Positions 21,773 to 34,301 of a stretch of 64,000 nucleotides of DNA are shown here, in pieces. A program made the position numbers and the translations under genes. The notes beneath the pieces were generated by a model that was not told the DNA's origin, searched no databases, and was given only the letters and a program-made list of their open reading frames with translations. Origin of the DNA: Anastrepha obliqua (taxonomy: Eukaryota; Arthropoda; Insecta; Diptera; Tephritidae). Location: contig NC_072895.1 in the NCBI RefSeq assembly GCF_027943255.1, forward strand, positions 33,020,001-33,084,000. The letters run 5' to 3'. Every line of letters begins with the position of its first letter. Position 1 is the stretch's first letter.

Positions 21773-23021
21773 TACAAGTTGAAATAAACAAGACTTAGCT
21801 AAAATAGAAACGACAGGAGCTTTGTTTCGAGTTTATTTATCTAAAAGCTTTTCGAAAGAGCGTTCCAGGTCATTGACCGAAATGTCCTTCAGGATGACGG
21901 TACAAGCTTTTTAAATGGCCTCTACGGACGCAAAAGGTTTTCCTTTCAGGACAAAATGCAACTTTCCGAATAGGTAGAAGTCACAGGGTGCCATATCAGG
22001 CGAATTGATTGATGGTTGAAATGCGATTTCAAATCAAAAAATCAGTCACATGAGTGGATCGTTGAGATGGTGCATTATCATACAATAAGCGCCAGCTTCC
22101 TCCTTCGCGGTATTCAGGCCGAATTCGACGAATGCGATGCAACAAACGCTTCAAAACGCCTAGATAGAAAATTTTATTGACGGTTTGGCCCATAGGCACG
22201 AACTTCTTGTGGACAATTTCCTTGAAATTGTAAAAACAAATGAGCATCGACTTGATTTTTGACTTCACCAAACATGATGTTTTGGGTAATGGCTCGTCTG
22301 GGGCCACCATTCGGCACTTTGACGCTTAGTTTCAAGTTCATGTTGGAAACACCACGGTTTGTCACCCGTTACAATGTTGTAAAGGAAGTTCTCGTCTTTT
22401 CTCGCCCCTTTAAAGAGGTCTGTCGAATATTGAATTCTGAGCAAATTTTGGTCCTCAGTTAACTTGTGCGGAATGAAACGTGCACAGACCTTTCGTAAGC
22501 TCAAATGATTAGTTAAAATGCGATAAATCGATATTTTGGAGATATTCAACTCCGATTCCATGAATTTTAACGATGTTTTTGGTTCAATTGTAATAAATCT
22601 ACGAACAATTTCGATAGAATTTTCGGTTATTACTGAGTTTTGGGATCTTTGGTGATATGTTCATTGGCATTTATTTTCTCACAACCATCTCTGAAACGTG
22701 TAAACCACTCATGAGCTCTGGCACGAGATAGACAATCATCGCCATAAACTTCTCATCAATTCAAATGTTTCGGTAAACGTTTTGCCTATTTTAAAACAAA
22801 CAAACCATTTGATATTAGCTCTTTGTTCGAAACTCATTTTTGTACCGAGGACACAAACAGACTGACACTTTAGACGCAATAACTGCGCCTCCACTGAACC
22901 GGATGTCACCAAGCTTTCACTGGAAGTCAGCTAGGCATGTAACTTAAAACGCACTAACTCAAAAGATGGCGCCATCGAAAACATTTTTATGACGCCAGTC
23001 TTGTTTATTTTTGAATTCATT
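21773..23021 (-). pseudogene. Mariner element with decayed DD34D transposase
   Basis: The ends share AAATAAACAAGACT in inverted orientation (about 21783-21796 and 22996-23011). Minus-strand coding starts at about 22838 with MSFEQRANIKWFVCFKIGKTFTETFELM and continues SVITENSIEIVRRFI and MESELNISKISIYRILTNHLSLRKVCARFIPHKLTEDQNLL. Next is IVTGDKPWCFQHELETKRQSAEW (first Asp; the usual E after GD is K), then GQTVNKIFYLGVLKRLLHRIRRIRPEYREGGSWRLLYDNAPSQ (second Asp) and DMAPCDFYLFGKL (third Asp). At least four frame changes and several stops make it dead. Confidence 0.88.
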
Positions 23022-23106
23022 ATAATTAACGCTTACACCTATTTTGGGTGTTTTGCCAAGCTCCTCTTCCTGTTTGTGGCGTGCGTTTTGATGTTGCTCC
23101 ACTATG
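23022..23106 (-). mobile_element. SINE 3' fragment
   Basis: The complement reads as the SINE 3' region: CAACATCAAAACGCACGCCA, then GAGGAGCTTGGC, then GGTGTAAGCGTTAATTA. It directly abuts the right end of the mariner at 21773-23021. About 85 bp remain. Confidence 0.7.
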
Positions 23107-23890
23107 TCTAGCACTGCTAGTGTTCAACGTAGGCAGGTTTTACTGTACCAATTTGATCAGCCACACAGGTAAGCTTATTTTTCAACGCCAAACGCCAGGC
23201 TTTTGTTTGAAACTCATAGCAGCAATATTTCTTACTCTCTTTCACGCTATCCCTCAAGTCTCCATGGCTTCTTACTTCTGTACTAAGTTAAAAAATTTAC
23301 ACGATTTTTGCGTTTACTAGCTTTTTAATTTTTTCGTTTTCGGATTGTTTACTTGTGTAATTTACTAGTACATTTCCGCACCAATTCAGGCATGCAGCAC
23401 CAATTGCTAATACACAAACGCCTCTCAAAAGCAATGCAAGTTTGCTGCTTAAGTCTTTAGTAAATGAAGCTGTGTGTATATGTATGTAAGTGTATATGTA
23501 AGTATATATGTATGTATGTGTTTATGTGTGCAGTAGAAATTGCTTTTCAGTTTACGGCGCACGTTCTTAGTTTAGTTAAATGTACGCAAAACTTGCAGTT
23601 CAAAGATTTTCTATTATTTCAGGCGGTTCAGGCTAAATATTCTTGTTGGCTTTGCATTCTCATGGCGCCGATCTTTGTAGCCGCTTGTGATTGGCTGCGA
23701 TATGCATCAGCGCATGCCTCATTGAGGTTTCCACCTCCGAAAACAAAATTAAAATATGGATTTCTCTGAAATATTTATGTAACAAATATTTGCTTTTTGG
23801 CGTAGACTTCAGACTGCAACATTTTCCATTTATACGAATGAATCAAGGCCTACCACCGGTGAGAGAACTTACAGATAGAAAGAAATGTAC
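23107..23890. other. Intergenic DNA
   Basis: No gene is supported. TATG-rich simple sequence is at about 23470-23525. Confidence 0.5.
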
Positions 23891-23892
23891 AT

Positions 23893-24350
23893 ACAGGGTT
23901 TGATTGAAAAGTAATGAGCCTTATTTTTTTTAAGCAGTTTTGTTAAACCTTTTGGCTTATACAACTAATATTCTTCAAAATAGGACCCTTGAGCGTCAAT
24001 GCACCGCTGGTAGCGGTCCCTCCACTGCAGGAAACATTTTTTAAACTCATCCGCCAGAATCGCGTTCAATTCGGCTGTCACAGTTTTTTGGATCGCCTTG
24101 ATGGAGCCGAAACCCCTCCCCTTCAGCTTTCTTTTCAGGCGCGGAAACAAGAAGAAGTCCGGAGGGGAAAGGTCTGGGCTATAGGGAGGGTGGGGAAGCA
24201 CCGGAACCCCATCTTGGCCAATGCAGAGGTGCAGAGGAAGGCGGTGTGCATCTTCGTCTGTTCGCGTCGTCGAAGGCCTTCCAGATCGCTGTTCCTCTTC
24301 GACGTCCTCCCGACCTTCCTTGAACGACTTGTGCCACCGTTTTACCTTTT
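23893..24350 (-). pseudogene. Mariner transposase deletion derivative
   Basis: A plausible left TIR, CAGGGTTTGATTGAAAAGTA, begins at about 23894. Minus-strand coding reads KRWHKSFKEGREDVEEEQRSGRPSTTRTDED (end of the DNA-binding domain, 24340-24245) and passes straight into LPHPPYSPDLSPPDFFLFPRLKRKLKGRGF...QRCIDAQGSYFEEY (24201-23968), so the middle, with the first two catalytic Asp residues, is deleted. The third Asp (PPDFF) is present. No right TIR is seen; the N-terminal end is truncated. Confidence 0.85.
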
Positions 24351-25400
24351 AATATAACTCGAAAATTTATTGAAGTTCCGCTACGAAACTTTCAAGCATT
24401 ACTGAGCATTGGTTTAGAAAAATTAATGAAAAAATAGAAAAAATAAAATAATATAAAAAAAATCTTTGTTAAAAAATAAAAAACTACTTGCAACCACACA
24501 AAAACAGTAAAAATAAAGTGTTTGAAATCAATCTGCGATTTAAGTGCAACGATTCAGCCTAACACATTTTTATTACCACACTTAACGGCTGAGTGCAACT
24601 GTGATCTTGATTGATGAAAAGAAGTTAGCATGACTTTCCCTTTTGCGCATTTCGTGGCACGCAAGCGCACGCACTGTTGAACTCAGGCAACTCAAGCACG
24701 AGGGAACCTGTTAAGCAGCATTCATTTTTACATATAAACAAAAAAAACAATCGTCAGTACTAAGGGCCTCCACGAAATACCTTTAATATTGAATGAAATT
24801 CTGGTCAAGTTCGTTCGCTACCTGTTGCACGCGAAAGCCATTCACTTATTCTCACTCTTACCTTTCCACAGGCCTGGAAATATTGGAGGTTTTTATTCGT
24901 TTCGACAAGTTCAAAAGCTCTGCCGCTTATTGCTTATCATCGATTTAGCGAATGTTTTTGAGTAAACATTTTATTTTTAGTGATTTCAGCTGTGAAATCT
25001 GGGAACAGGTTTATAATTTTGAATTGCGTCGAAAGAAAATACTGAAAATACTTGAAAGCAACAAAACTGTGCTGAGTTGAGCTTGGAGTTGAAGTTGATC
25101 GGCAAATCAGATATTAAAATTATTTAAAAAAAAACGTATGAGCATTTTAGCGAAAATAAATTGGTGCTGCAGTAGAAGTGAGGCTTTCGATAAAACAAAA
25201 CACAACAAATTTTAAAAAAGTGGCAGTTGGGAAAAACATTTTTATTAAGGGTTGACCGGCGGAAAAAATAACCACATTTTAGGTATTTTTGTAGCGAGTC
25301 AATGAAATAAATCAAAACAGAGAAAGAGGTTTTTATTGTGCATGTCGTAAGCTGTACAAATTATTTCGTTCTTAAGTAAAAAAGCTTAAGCTTTAAAGTT
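24351..25400. other. AT-rich intergenic DNA
   Basis: No coding region or repeat family is recognized. Confidence 0.5.
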
Positions 25401-25403
25401 ATG

Positions 25404-25700
25404 TTAGGTTAGGTTGAAATGGTGGCCCATAGAGAGAGCATAGAGAGGGCACGAAAATCAAAAATTTGTTTTTGGGATATCATTGAAAAGGAGCTAAGAA
25501 GGCTGGGAAGAAAGAAAGGCGGAGTAGTGGGGAGGGATGTGTATTTTGTGAAGGCAACCGAACGATGACTGATTTACGTTGATGTTAGCAGCTTCGTACT
25601 GCTGTTAAAGTTAATTAGGCTGTTAATATCAATGCCTGCAGGTTTATCAAAGAGATGAGAGCTAAGATACTTAAACCTTTGTCCCGCGAAGGAAAAGAGT
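25404..25700 (-). mobile_element. LINE C-terminus, 3' UTR and CCTAAC tail
   Basis: Minus-strand reading from about 25700 is LFSFAGQRFKYLSSHLFDKPAGIDINSLINFNSSTKLL, close to the end of the LINE at 42404-43082 (RFKHLGSHFFSAPADIAGLDIKNLMNFISSIKRL). The 3' UTR has AATGATATCCC and ends in CAACCTAACCTAAC at 25404. 5'-truncated. Confidence 0.7.
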
Positions 25701-25874
25701 TTTAAGTTAAATATTAAAAAAAAAAAAAATCAAAAACCGTTCATAAAAACTACGAGTATATAGAAAAAATCAATGAATTATAGAAGACACGATTGCGACA
25801 AAATGAAAATTAGCTGTTTGAGGACGACGTGTTGTGAATTGGCCAAATTGCCATATTTCATTTTAGAATTTATT

Positions 25875-26020
25875 GTTGGCAATGACAGACTTCCTCAAGA
25901 TTGCAGATGGGCCTTTCAGAGTCAGCTTAAAACCGTAGGTCCCTCCAACATCAAGACACACACCACAAATAGGAGGAGGAGCTCGGCCACACACCTAACC
26001 GAAGTGTACGCACCAATTAT
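25875..26020 (+). mobile_element. SINE 3' half, diverged
   Basis: It contains TTGGCAATGACAGACTTCCT, CAGAGTCAGCTTAAAACC, GTAGGTCCCTCCAACATC, ACACCACAAATAGGAGGAGG, AGCTCGGCC and GTGTACGCACCAATTATT, in SINE order. The tRNA head is missing. Confidence 0.78.
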
Positions 26021-26224
26021 TCTTTCTTTTTTATTTCTTTTATTTAACCAGTTTTTGTGCAGTGAATTACACTTAAAATACCATCAACTTAATTCCATTC
26101 TTGCCTGTAATTACATCAGAAAAGAAGTTCTAAGTAGTAAAGCATCTTACAAATTTTAATTAGAGATGAAATAATTGTCCTAAAACAAATTCCCACAACT
26201 AAGTGCCAAATTTATTAACTGCGG

Positions 26225-28170
26225 CAACTCTCACTCAAAGCTTCCAAAAAATTATATGGAAGAAAATACAGAACAACGTCAACAAAAAAGTTATCAAAAT
26301 TTTTTTAAAATCATTAAAGTTTTTTTTTAATTTTCTTAAATTTTTTTTTAATAAATGTCAAAATTATTAAATACCAAAAAAAAATGTGTCCAAAAAAAAT
26401 CAAAATCATTAAATAATTGTTAAAATGTTCCCAATTTTTTTTTTTAATAAATCGCAAAATTATTAAATATTTTTTAGAATTTTTTCAATTTTTTTTTTTT
26501 TTTAATAAGTCGCAAAATCATTTAATATTTTTTAGAATTTCCTCAAAATTTTTTTTTTAATAGATCTCAAAATCCTTACATATTTTTTTAAATTTTCACA
26601 AAATTTTTTTTCAATAAATCTCAAAATAAAAATTTTTTTTAATAAAAATTAAAATCATGAAATATTTTTCTAAAATTTTCTCAAATTTATTTGGAATAAA
26701 TCTCAAAGTCATTAAATATTTTTTAGAATTTTCTCAAAATGTTTTTGGAAAATAAATTTTATTTGTTAAAATAATCTCAAATTTTTTTTGTAATAAATCT
26801 CAAAATCATTAAATATTTGTCAAAATTTTCCCAAACTTTTTATAATAAATCCCAAAATCATTAAATATTTTTTTAAATTTTAACAAAATTTTGTTTCAAT
26901 AAATCTCAAAATAAATATTTTTTTAATATAAATCAAATCAACTCTCACTCAAAACTTCAAAAAATTATGTGGAAGAAAATACAGAACAACGTCAACAAAA
27001 AATTGTTAAAAATCAATGCGAATTTTTTAAAATCATTAAGTTTAAATTTTTGCAAACTTTTTTTAATAAATCTCAGAATTATTAAATATTTTAAAGTTTT
27101 TTTTAAATAAAAGTCAAAATCATTAAATTTGTTTTAGAATTTTCTCAAAATCATTAAATATTTGTTAAAGTTTTCTCAATTTTTTTTTAATAAATATCAA
27201 AATCATTACATATTTTTTGATATTTTCACAAAATTTTTTTTCAGTAAATCTTAAAATAAATATTTTTTTTTTAATAAAATAAAAATTAATTAAATATTTT
27301 TCAGAATTTTCTTAAAATTTTTATATATTTGAATAAATCTCAGCATCATTAAATGTTTGTTAAATGTTCTCAATTTTTTTTTAATGAATCTCAAAATCAC
27401 TAATATTTTTTCGAATTTTCTCAAATTTTTTGTTTGTAATAAATCTCAAAATCAGTAAATAATTTTTAGAATTTCCTCAACATGTTTTTTTTGGATAAAA
27501 TCTTTAAATATTTGTTAAAATTGTCTCAAATCTTTTAATAAATCTCAAAATAAATATTTTTTTTAATAAAAATCGAGATCATTAAATATTTTTTAGAATT
27601 TACTCAAAATTTTCTTGGAATAAATCTCAAAATCATTAAATATTTGTTAAAATTTTCAAAATTTTATTTAATAAATCTCAACATCATTAAATATTTTTTA
27701 GAATTTTCCCAAATATTTTAATAAATCTCAAAATCTTTACATATTTCTTTAAATTTTCACAAAATTTTTTTTTTCAATAAATCTGAAAACAATTTAATTA
27801 TTATTAATTATTAATAAAAATCGAAATCATGAAATATTGTTTAGAATTTTCTCAAAATTTTTTTTTTTTTGAATAAACCTCAAAATCATTAAATATTTGT
27901 TAAAATTTTCTCAATTTTTTTGAATAAACCTCAAAATCATTAAATATTTTTTAGAAATTTCTGAACATTTTTTTTTTAAATCTCAAAGTTATTAAATATT
28001 CGTTAAAATGTTCCCATTTGAGATTTTTTTTAAATTTTCACAAAATTTTTTTTTCAATAAATCTCAAAATAAAAATTTTTATTAATAAAAATCGAAATAA
28101 TTAAATATTTTTTAAAATTTTCTTAAATTTTTTGAAATAAATCTCAAAATTATTAAATATTTTTTCAAAA
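26225..28170. repeat. AT-rich minisatellite, about 55-bp units, with internal segmental duplication
   Basis: Units carry the core TAATAAATCTCAAAATCATT followed by AAATATTTTTTAGAATTT and a T-run. The spacing of successive cores is about 50-60 bp over nearly 2 kb, giving more than 30 degenerate units. A non-unit segment of about 76 bp (CAACTCTCACTCAAA... GAACAACGTCAACAAAAAA) occurs at 26225-26300 and again at 26939-27013, so a larger block was duplicated. No coding potential. Confidence 0.85.
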
Positions 28171-29704
28171 TTTCTTCAGTTGACTTCTTCTTATACTCCA
28201 GCCTACAAATAAACCAGTTTTCAGAGAAATTTAAAACCACGTTCAAAATACTTGGATCACTTAATATGGAATGCAATCGGTCCAACGTGTCGCTTAGTCT
28301 TTAGTCTAATGCTAAAAACAACTCGAATGTCTTGCGATTCTCCTGATCTGACTCCATGGAACTGCTTACCATTTGATGAAATCGGAGGCAACACTAATAG
28401 CTTTACGAAAAACTCATTTCCGAAAAGCCTTCGAGAAGTGGTTGGCAAGCCTACTTCTGAGTGGCAATCTGAATTTTGAAGGTTAACCAGGTACTTACAT
28501 TCTCTTTCATGAATAAATTCCGAATATTTTTGCTCACGGTGGAGAGTATATTTTGCTTCAAATATGTGGTTTAATAGTACAACACTTCAGCGGTGAGTGG
28601 ATGCCAAATTGCTCCACTCTCTCCAAGTCATAACCCAAATGCTCGTTCGTCAAAAATTAAATAAAAATAATCAGATGGACGTAGTTGCCATACGGGTACA
28701 TCAGTTGTTTTCATGGTAATTTAAATACCTTTCATTTTTAATTAATTTCTTCATGGTCTTATTTATGTTTTTTTCTTGCTATTTTGACTTTCTGAATGGC
28801 TTTCAATATTTAACCGGTTATGCGCGCCGGCTATCGCTGCTTTGGTAAGCGAATTCCTATCAAATTGACAACGGGGCTCTCTTTCACTGCGTTGAACATC
28901 GCTGAGTTTTTGCTAAATTCCACGAAATTGTTCAATCAGTTTGTATATGTAAATAAATGAAGGTACATATACGAGTAGTATACCATATTATAAAAAAAAA
29001 TTCAAATTTCGGGATATCTTAAACTTGTGCAGTTTTCTTTCAGAACATTTACACTGGGTTAAATAACTGCAGCTTATGGACTTGTTGGCCAGATTTGACA
29101 GTTTATTGGTCTCTTACTTGATTTTAATAATTTTTTTAGAATTATTTGTTTCTATAGATTTTATTTTTACAGTTCGTTATCCCAATAAAACCATATAAAT
29201 CCAAATTTGAAGCTTTTCAAAAATTTGAAAAAATTCAACGAATTTTCATTAAAATTTCACACTTTCTAATCAGCGACTTTTTGGGTACGCAGTTAATCAA
29301 CTGAATTTTTGTATAGTAAAGCGCAAATTTGCAATTTTATTCGCTCGCAGTTTGGTACATTTTTTCCCATAAGGAATGTCCTTTATTTTGAGGAAAGCAC
29401 CCAACAGCGTCAGCAAAAGAAATTATGCAAAATTAACGTGATTTTTGAGTCTATTGAGACTTGCACTTTATTACACCAGAATTTAATGTACGTTAAAACT
29501 GCATACCTGAAATTTTTCTAAAAAATCTGATGAAAAGTTTGAAACTAATATGATAAACATTTAATGATTTTTTTATTTTGCATAAAGTTTGAAACTTAGA
29601 TTTATACTGCTTTTGTAGGAGTATGAACTGCATTTCCATAAGAAAAATTATTAAAATTAAATAAGAAATTAATAAATTGTCAAAACTGGCAAATAAAAGA
29701 AGAT
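28171..29704. other. Intergenic DNA with AT-rich dispersed repeat
   Basis: No gene is established. 28252-28479 has an open frame with a CDSPDLTPWN stretch that weakly recalls a transposase, which I do not accept as proof. 29200-29640 resembles the AT-rich blocks at 225-600 and 35790-36110. Confidence 0.4.
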
Positions 29705-29974
29705 TTAAGGGGTCTCGGTGGGCTAGAGCTCGAAAATTTATGGTATTATTTTACAATAAAAAAAATGAAAAACGATGTTAAATTTTTTAGACCTTTTATT
29801 TAACTTCTTTTACATACAAAAATGAAAAAAAATATTAGTTTTAATAATTAAAAAATGGCGCTGAATTTGACTCTCCCAAAAAATTTGACCTGGACGATGT
29901 TGTCCCGTTTGACTCTTCTATTTAACTGAAACACAAGACCCAAACAAATTATTCATCAGTATGACTGTAGCTTG

Positions 29975-30268
29975 ACGGCCGCCGTAGCAGAATGGGTTGG
30001 TGCGTGACCACCATTCGGAGTTCAGAGAGAACGTAGATTCCAATATCGGTGAAACACAAAAATTAAGAAAAAATATTTTTCTAATAGCGATCGCCCCTCG
30101 GCAGGCAATGGCAAACCTCCGAGTGTATTTCTGCCATGAAAAAGCATCTCATAAAAAAAATAGCAGCCATTCGGAGTCGGCTTGAAACTGTAGGTCCCTC
30201 CATTTGAGGAACAACCTCAAGACGTACACCACAAATAGGAGGTGGAGCTCAGCCAAGCACCCAAAGTT
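29975..30268 (+). mobile_element. tRNA-derived SINE, near full length
   Basis: The head GGCCGCCGTAGCAGAATGGG contains the A-box, with GTGCGTGACCACCATTCGG behind it. The B-box region is degraded to GTAGATTCCAATATC. The body repeats CGCCCCTCGGCAGGCAATGG, CCTCCGAGTGTATTTCTGCC, GGAGTCGGCTTGAAACTGT and AGGAGGTGGAGCTCAGCC. The 3' end lacks the GTAAGCGCC word and passes into A/T sequence. It lies inside the TTAA MITE, upstream of the mariner. Confidence 0.85.
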
Positions 30269-30341
30269 TTTTAATAAAAAAATACAAAATACTTGAAATA
30301 ATAATATGATTCTAGTACGGGCGATAGCTATTAACTACATA

Positions 30342-31533
30342 TTGGGTTGGGGAAAAAGAAATGTCGTATTTGTGATCGAAATTTAAGGCTTTATTTAACG
30401 TACTTAGAATTATCCGATTCAAGTCAAATATACCCCCGTTTTGTTCGCAAACTTGTTGCCATTTAGAAGACAACTTCATTATCTCCCTTTTATAAAACCC
30501 CCCTCCTTTTTTGCAAAAAACTCAGACAACCAGTTTCCGCAAGCCTCTTTTGAGGCCAACTTGGTATCACCAAGGGCGTTTTGCATGGACCGGGAGAGAT
30601 AAAAGTCACTTGGAGCCAGGTCCGGATTATATGGTGGGTGCGATAGGACATCCCATGCGAGCTCCCGTAGCTTCTGACGGGTCATCAAAGATGTGTGAGG
30701 CCGAGCGTTGTCCTGGTGGAACACAACACCATTCCTATTGACCAATTCTGGCCGCTTCTGCTCAATCGCCTGCTTCAAACGGTCAAGTTGCTCACAGTAG
30801 AGGACCGAGTTAAGGGTCTGGCCATAGTTGAGCAGCTCATAGTGGATAATTTCCTTAAAATCCCAACAACCGCACAGCAAAACCTTACTGGCAGTCAATC
30901 CGGGCTTGGCGATGGTTTAGCCCGGCTCGCCACTTCTCGACCACGATCTTTTTCGCTTGGCGTTGTCGTACGTGATCCACTTTTCATCGCCAGTCACCAT
31001 CCGGGTCAAATTCGTTCCGTTTTAGCAGAGAATCGCAAGCGTTGATTCGGTCCAAGAGATTTTTTTGCGTCAACACGTGTGGCATCCAAACATTCAGCTT
31101 TTTTTGGAATCCAATCTTCTGCAAATAGTTCCAAACGGTTTTGTGGTCTACACCTAGTTTCTGACTAATCGAGCGAACGCTCACATGCCGGTCTCTTTGG
31201 AAAATTTGAACGATTTTATCAGTCTCTACGACGATTGGCCTACCAATACGGGGTGCATCTTCGGCACTTCATGCCGCCTTCGTTGCCTTTTTACCTCTAA
31301 GGTAGTAAAAACGTAAAATATGACGAATTTCTTGCTTGGTGGACTCCATCTTTGACGCGCTATAACTTAAGACTGAAACGTACGATCACAACACTGTCAA
31401 AGAGGCACTTATAGTACAGAATGTCGTCTTCAAATCGCCGTTTAGTGTGACCCGATGCAATAAGTGCAATGCAAGATATGTTTAAATGTCGCACTCAATT
31501 GACAAAATACGAGATTACTTTTTCCCCAACCTA
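30342..31533 (-). pseudogene. Mariner element with decayed transposase
   Basis: The ends are TTGGGTTGGGGAAAAAGAAA (after TA at 30340-30341) and the complement of TTAGGTTGGGGAAAAAGTAA. Coding on the minus strand starts near 31350 (MESTKQEIRHILRFYYLRGKKATKAA). After a stop come RIGRPIVVETDKIVQIFQRD and VSVRSISQKLGVDHKTVWNYLQKIGFQKKLNVWMPHVL, then TASKVLLCGCWDFKEIIHYELLNYGQTL, FHQDNARPHTSLMTRQKL (second Asp) and HPPYNPDLAPSDFYL (third Asp). The sequence after GDWR (31000-30900) is broken. Multiple frame changes; not functional. Confidence 0.88.
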
Positions 31534-31771
31534 ATTTTATATTAAAATTTCAGACGATTCGGTGTAATATATTATTTTTTTTTTTTTTTTGAGACCGAAA
31601 AAAATCGTTTCGAGATAATTGAGTTTAAAGTTTGAGAGTGAATATTGATGCCGCCGCGTGATGAATCTGACTCTACCTGCTAAAATGGCTGTAGAATCGA
31701 AAATACTGCGAATATTCTTCCAAAAATTTGACAGTAAAATCGATTTTTTGAAAATTCTAGACTACCCTTAA

Positions 31772-34168
31772 GAACTTCGAAAAAAAATTCAAATTCAAAT
31801 TTTTGACATTTACTTCTATTCACTGCAACTGCTGTATGTTTTGCTGGACAAGTGCAAATTTGCAACGCTCTGCGCGACTATGGTCGCTGTGACACTAAGG
31901 CCGACAAACCTGAAATGATATTCCGTTAAAGTTGAGTATTTGTGACCAAAGACATAAACTACAATAAAACATTGTTAGTCGCCTCGATGTTTGACTGACT
32001 CACTGACTTGTTGACTTGCTGCCGTCGAAGAAGTAGAACCGCATGAACTGGCAATCAGTGGACGCACCCAAAAGAAGCGCAGCAGCAGCGCAAAAACAAC
32101 TCGCGAGGAATACAAAAATGTTAGAAATTGTAGAATATAAAGTAGTCGCAGGAACGCAGCGAGTGGAATGGAGCTACACATGCATGCATATGTATGTATG
32201 TAAGTATGTGTCTAATTCCGAGCCAGTTCTGGTTCTGCTGCGGCTTAGCGGATATTACTGTTAAACTGTATTTATTTTTTTGTATGTTTTGTTTTTTATG
32301 TTTTCGGTTACGTATGACTGGCGGTGATCTAAAAATGTGGAAATATGTAAACATCAACTTACTAGCACAGATGTTCATATATATGCATGTAGCTGGCTAA
32401 CATCTGTTGTCATAAATATGTATGTAATTATTTACATAAATGCAAGCAGTGGTCGATTAGCGCTTTGAAGGGGCGCATCGCTGATGTTAGCCTACTGCGT
32501 ATGCCCTGGGCTGATGTTGGGTAACTCTCACGGTTATATATGTATGCACATATTGTAGTTTCATGTGTATGTGTGTGTGTGTATTCACTTGTGCTATGTA
32601 TGTATGTAGCACAATTGTTGACACAATTATCATTTCTTCTTTCTTTTTCTTGCATTGCCACCTATATTTGTTGTTTTTTTTTTGCCTTTTTTTGTGCTTT
32701 TTGTCTTCACCTTTTCTTTGTTTTTGCCAAGAATTGGTCTACTCAATAGAGCCTGTTACCACATAACCGATTATCAGCAACAACAACGGTGGAGAACATA
32801 CAGATATGTTTGTATGCAGGTGCACACATACTCGTTCTCATACATGTGTGGAGATTCATAAGTAGATCTAACATTTCTTCACTTAGTTGAAATGCATGTC
32901 TGTGTCCCCTAAGAACGAATGTTAACGAACGACAGCTTCTACACAAACACCAACAACAATAGTATTGTTAAGCTTGTCGCCAACAAGATGTATTCAATTC
33001 AAAGTTGGCCAAACTATTAAATTAATAGTCTTATTGGCTTATAAAAGCACGCTTTCACATAAACATACAGGCACATACTTGCATGTATGCATGTATGTAT
33101 GTGTGTATTTATAATAAGGTGCGTATATGAATATTTTTTGCTCTTGTGTAAATGTATTTGTTGCTTTTCTTGTTATGCCATACAAATGTATAAGTATGTA
33201 TGTATGTATGCAGTCATTGCCAGTAATTGGTTGTTTATCCGGTTTCATTGGTCATTTCGCCATTTCGCCATTTCCCCTGCTGCTTAGTTGGATGCTCAGT
33301 GCAAGAAAAGTGGTTGACATGTTTCAGTGAGCTCATTTTAGGAATCAATGCTCCAATTGCAATTAAATGTGTAACAGTATTGAACATTTTTGTGTAGTTT
33401 GAGAAGTTCTAAAGTATAACAACACTACAACGAGAGATTGTTTTTGTACATATACATACATACGTGTGTTATTATATACGCAGGTGATTTATGTTAATGT
33501 TATAAGTGGAGAAACGAAGCGCAGAGTATATACATACATATACACTACTTGGTAAGCATTAATTAATATTCTGTATACATCGAAGCCAACTTGCAAAATT
33601 TGCATTAATTTTAAATAAGCAAAGAAGATGCTACGGACGGGTAAAACCGGACTTTATAGGCTTACATTATTGCTGAAATGACGTAATCATTGTCATATTT
33701 ATACTTTTCAGAATGTTTGAAATATTACGGAAACATGGATGCTGCGTAATTTTGTTAATTTTTAGGCCACCTCCTAATATTACAGCTAAAACATTACATG
33801 TATTTAGTTTGGGGTTATGTCAGGTTAGAATAGTTAGCTGCTCCAAAACAAAGTGTGCTGAAATGATAGATTTGTATATGCAAGTAGATTATGGTAATTC
33901 AGCTGTAACTATATACAAAATTAGAACCAAGATGTCTTAAGCTCAGCCTCTCGAAAGCAATACAGCTGAGAAATAAATGCTGATATGATTCTATCTCCCC
34001 TTCCTCCACACCGCTACCTCAGCAGGGACCCGATATGTTGCTTAATCGCGCATTTGCTCTCTCCTTTGCGATATCGAACTTGATAGCGATATATTCAATT
34101 GGAGTGGGAGGCAAAGGCAGTTGGAACAGCGTGCGACAAATATCATCATTTGGATATGAAAGATTTTG
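31772..34168. other. Intergenic DNA with TATG microsatellites
   Basis: No gene is supported. TATG/CATA-type simple sequence occurs at about 32170-32210, 32540-32610, 33070-33110, 33185-33215 and 33445-33545. Overlapping open frames around 32190-32860 are T-rich low-complexity artefacts. Confidence 0.5.
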
Positions 34169-34301
34169 TATTAGTTTGGGGAAAAAGAAATTCATTATTT
34201 TCTCGGTATATGGCTGTAGTGATCGATATCTTGTGAATTATCGATCAAACAATTCAAAGTTTATGGTCGTTGTCAAGGTGATATTTCACTCCAAAAAAAA
34301 A

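Larger units (their letters stand above)
29709..31767. mobile_element. TTAA-flanked MITE (piggyBac-type target) holding a SINE and a mariner
   Basis: TTAA occurs at 29705-29708 and 31768-31771. Inward reading gives GGGGTCTCGG...CTAGAGCTCGAAAATT on the left and GGGTAGTCTAGAATTTTC on the right, an imperfect inverted repeat. Without the SINE (29975-30268) and mariner (30342-31533) the element would be about 570 bp, the same size as the TTAA MITEs at 37748 and 45186. The TIR match is weaker than in those two, so the call is moderate. No transposase is encoded. Confidence 0.5.

Noticed and set aside
26225..28170. Regularly spaced repeats as a CRISPR-like array
   Set aside because: The spacing is that of a degenerate AT-rich minisatellite; there are no unique spacers and the context is eukaryotic.
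28252..28479. Frame with SPDLTP stretch resembling the mariner third-Asp motif
   Set aside because: The residues around it do not follow a mariner or Tc1 pattern, no other transposase motif is nearby and no TIRs were found.
32190..32861. Phe/Cys-rich frames suggesting membrane proteins
   Set aside because: T-rich low-complexity DNA with TATG microsatellites; several frames overlap and none has a plausible gene structure.
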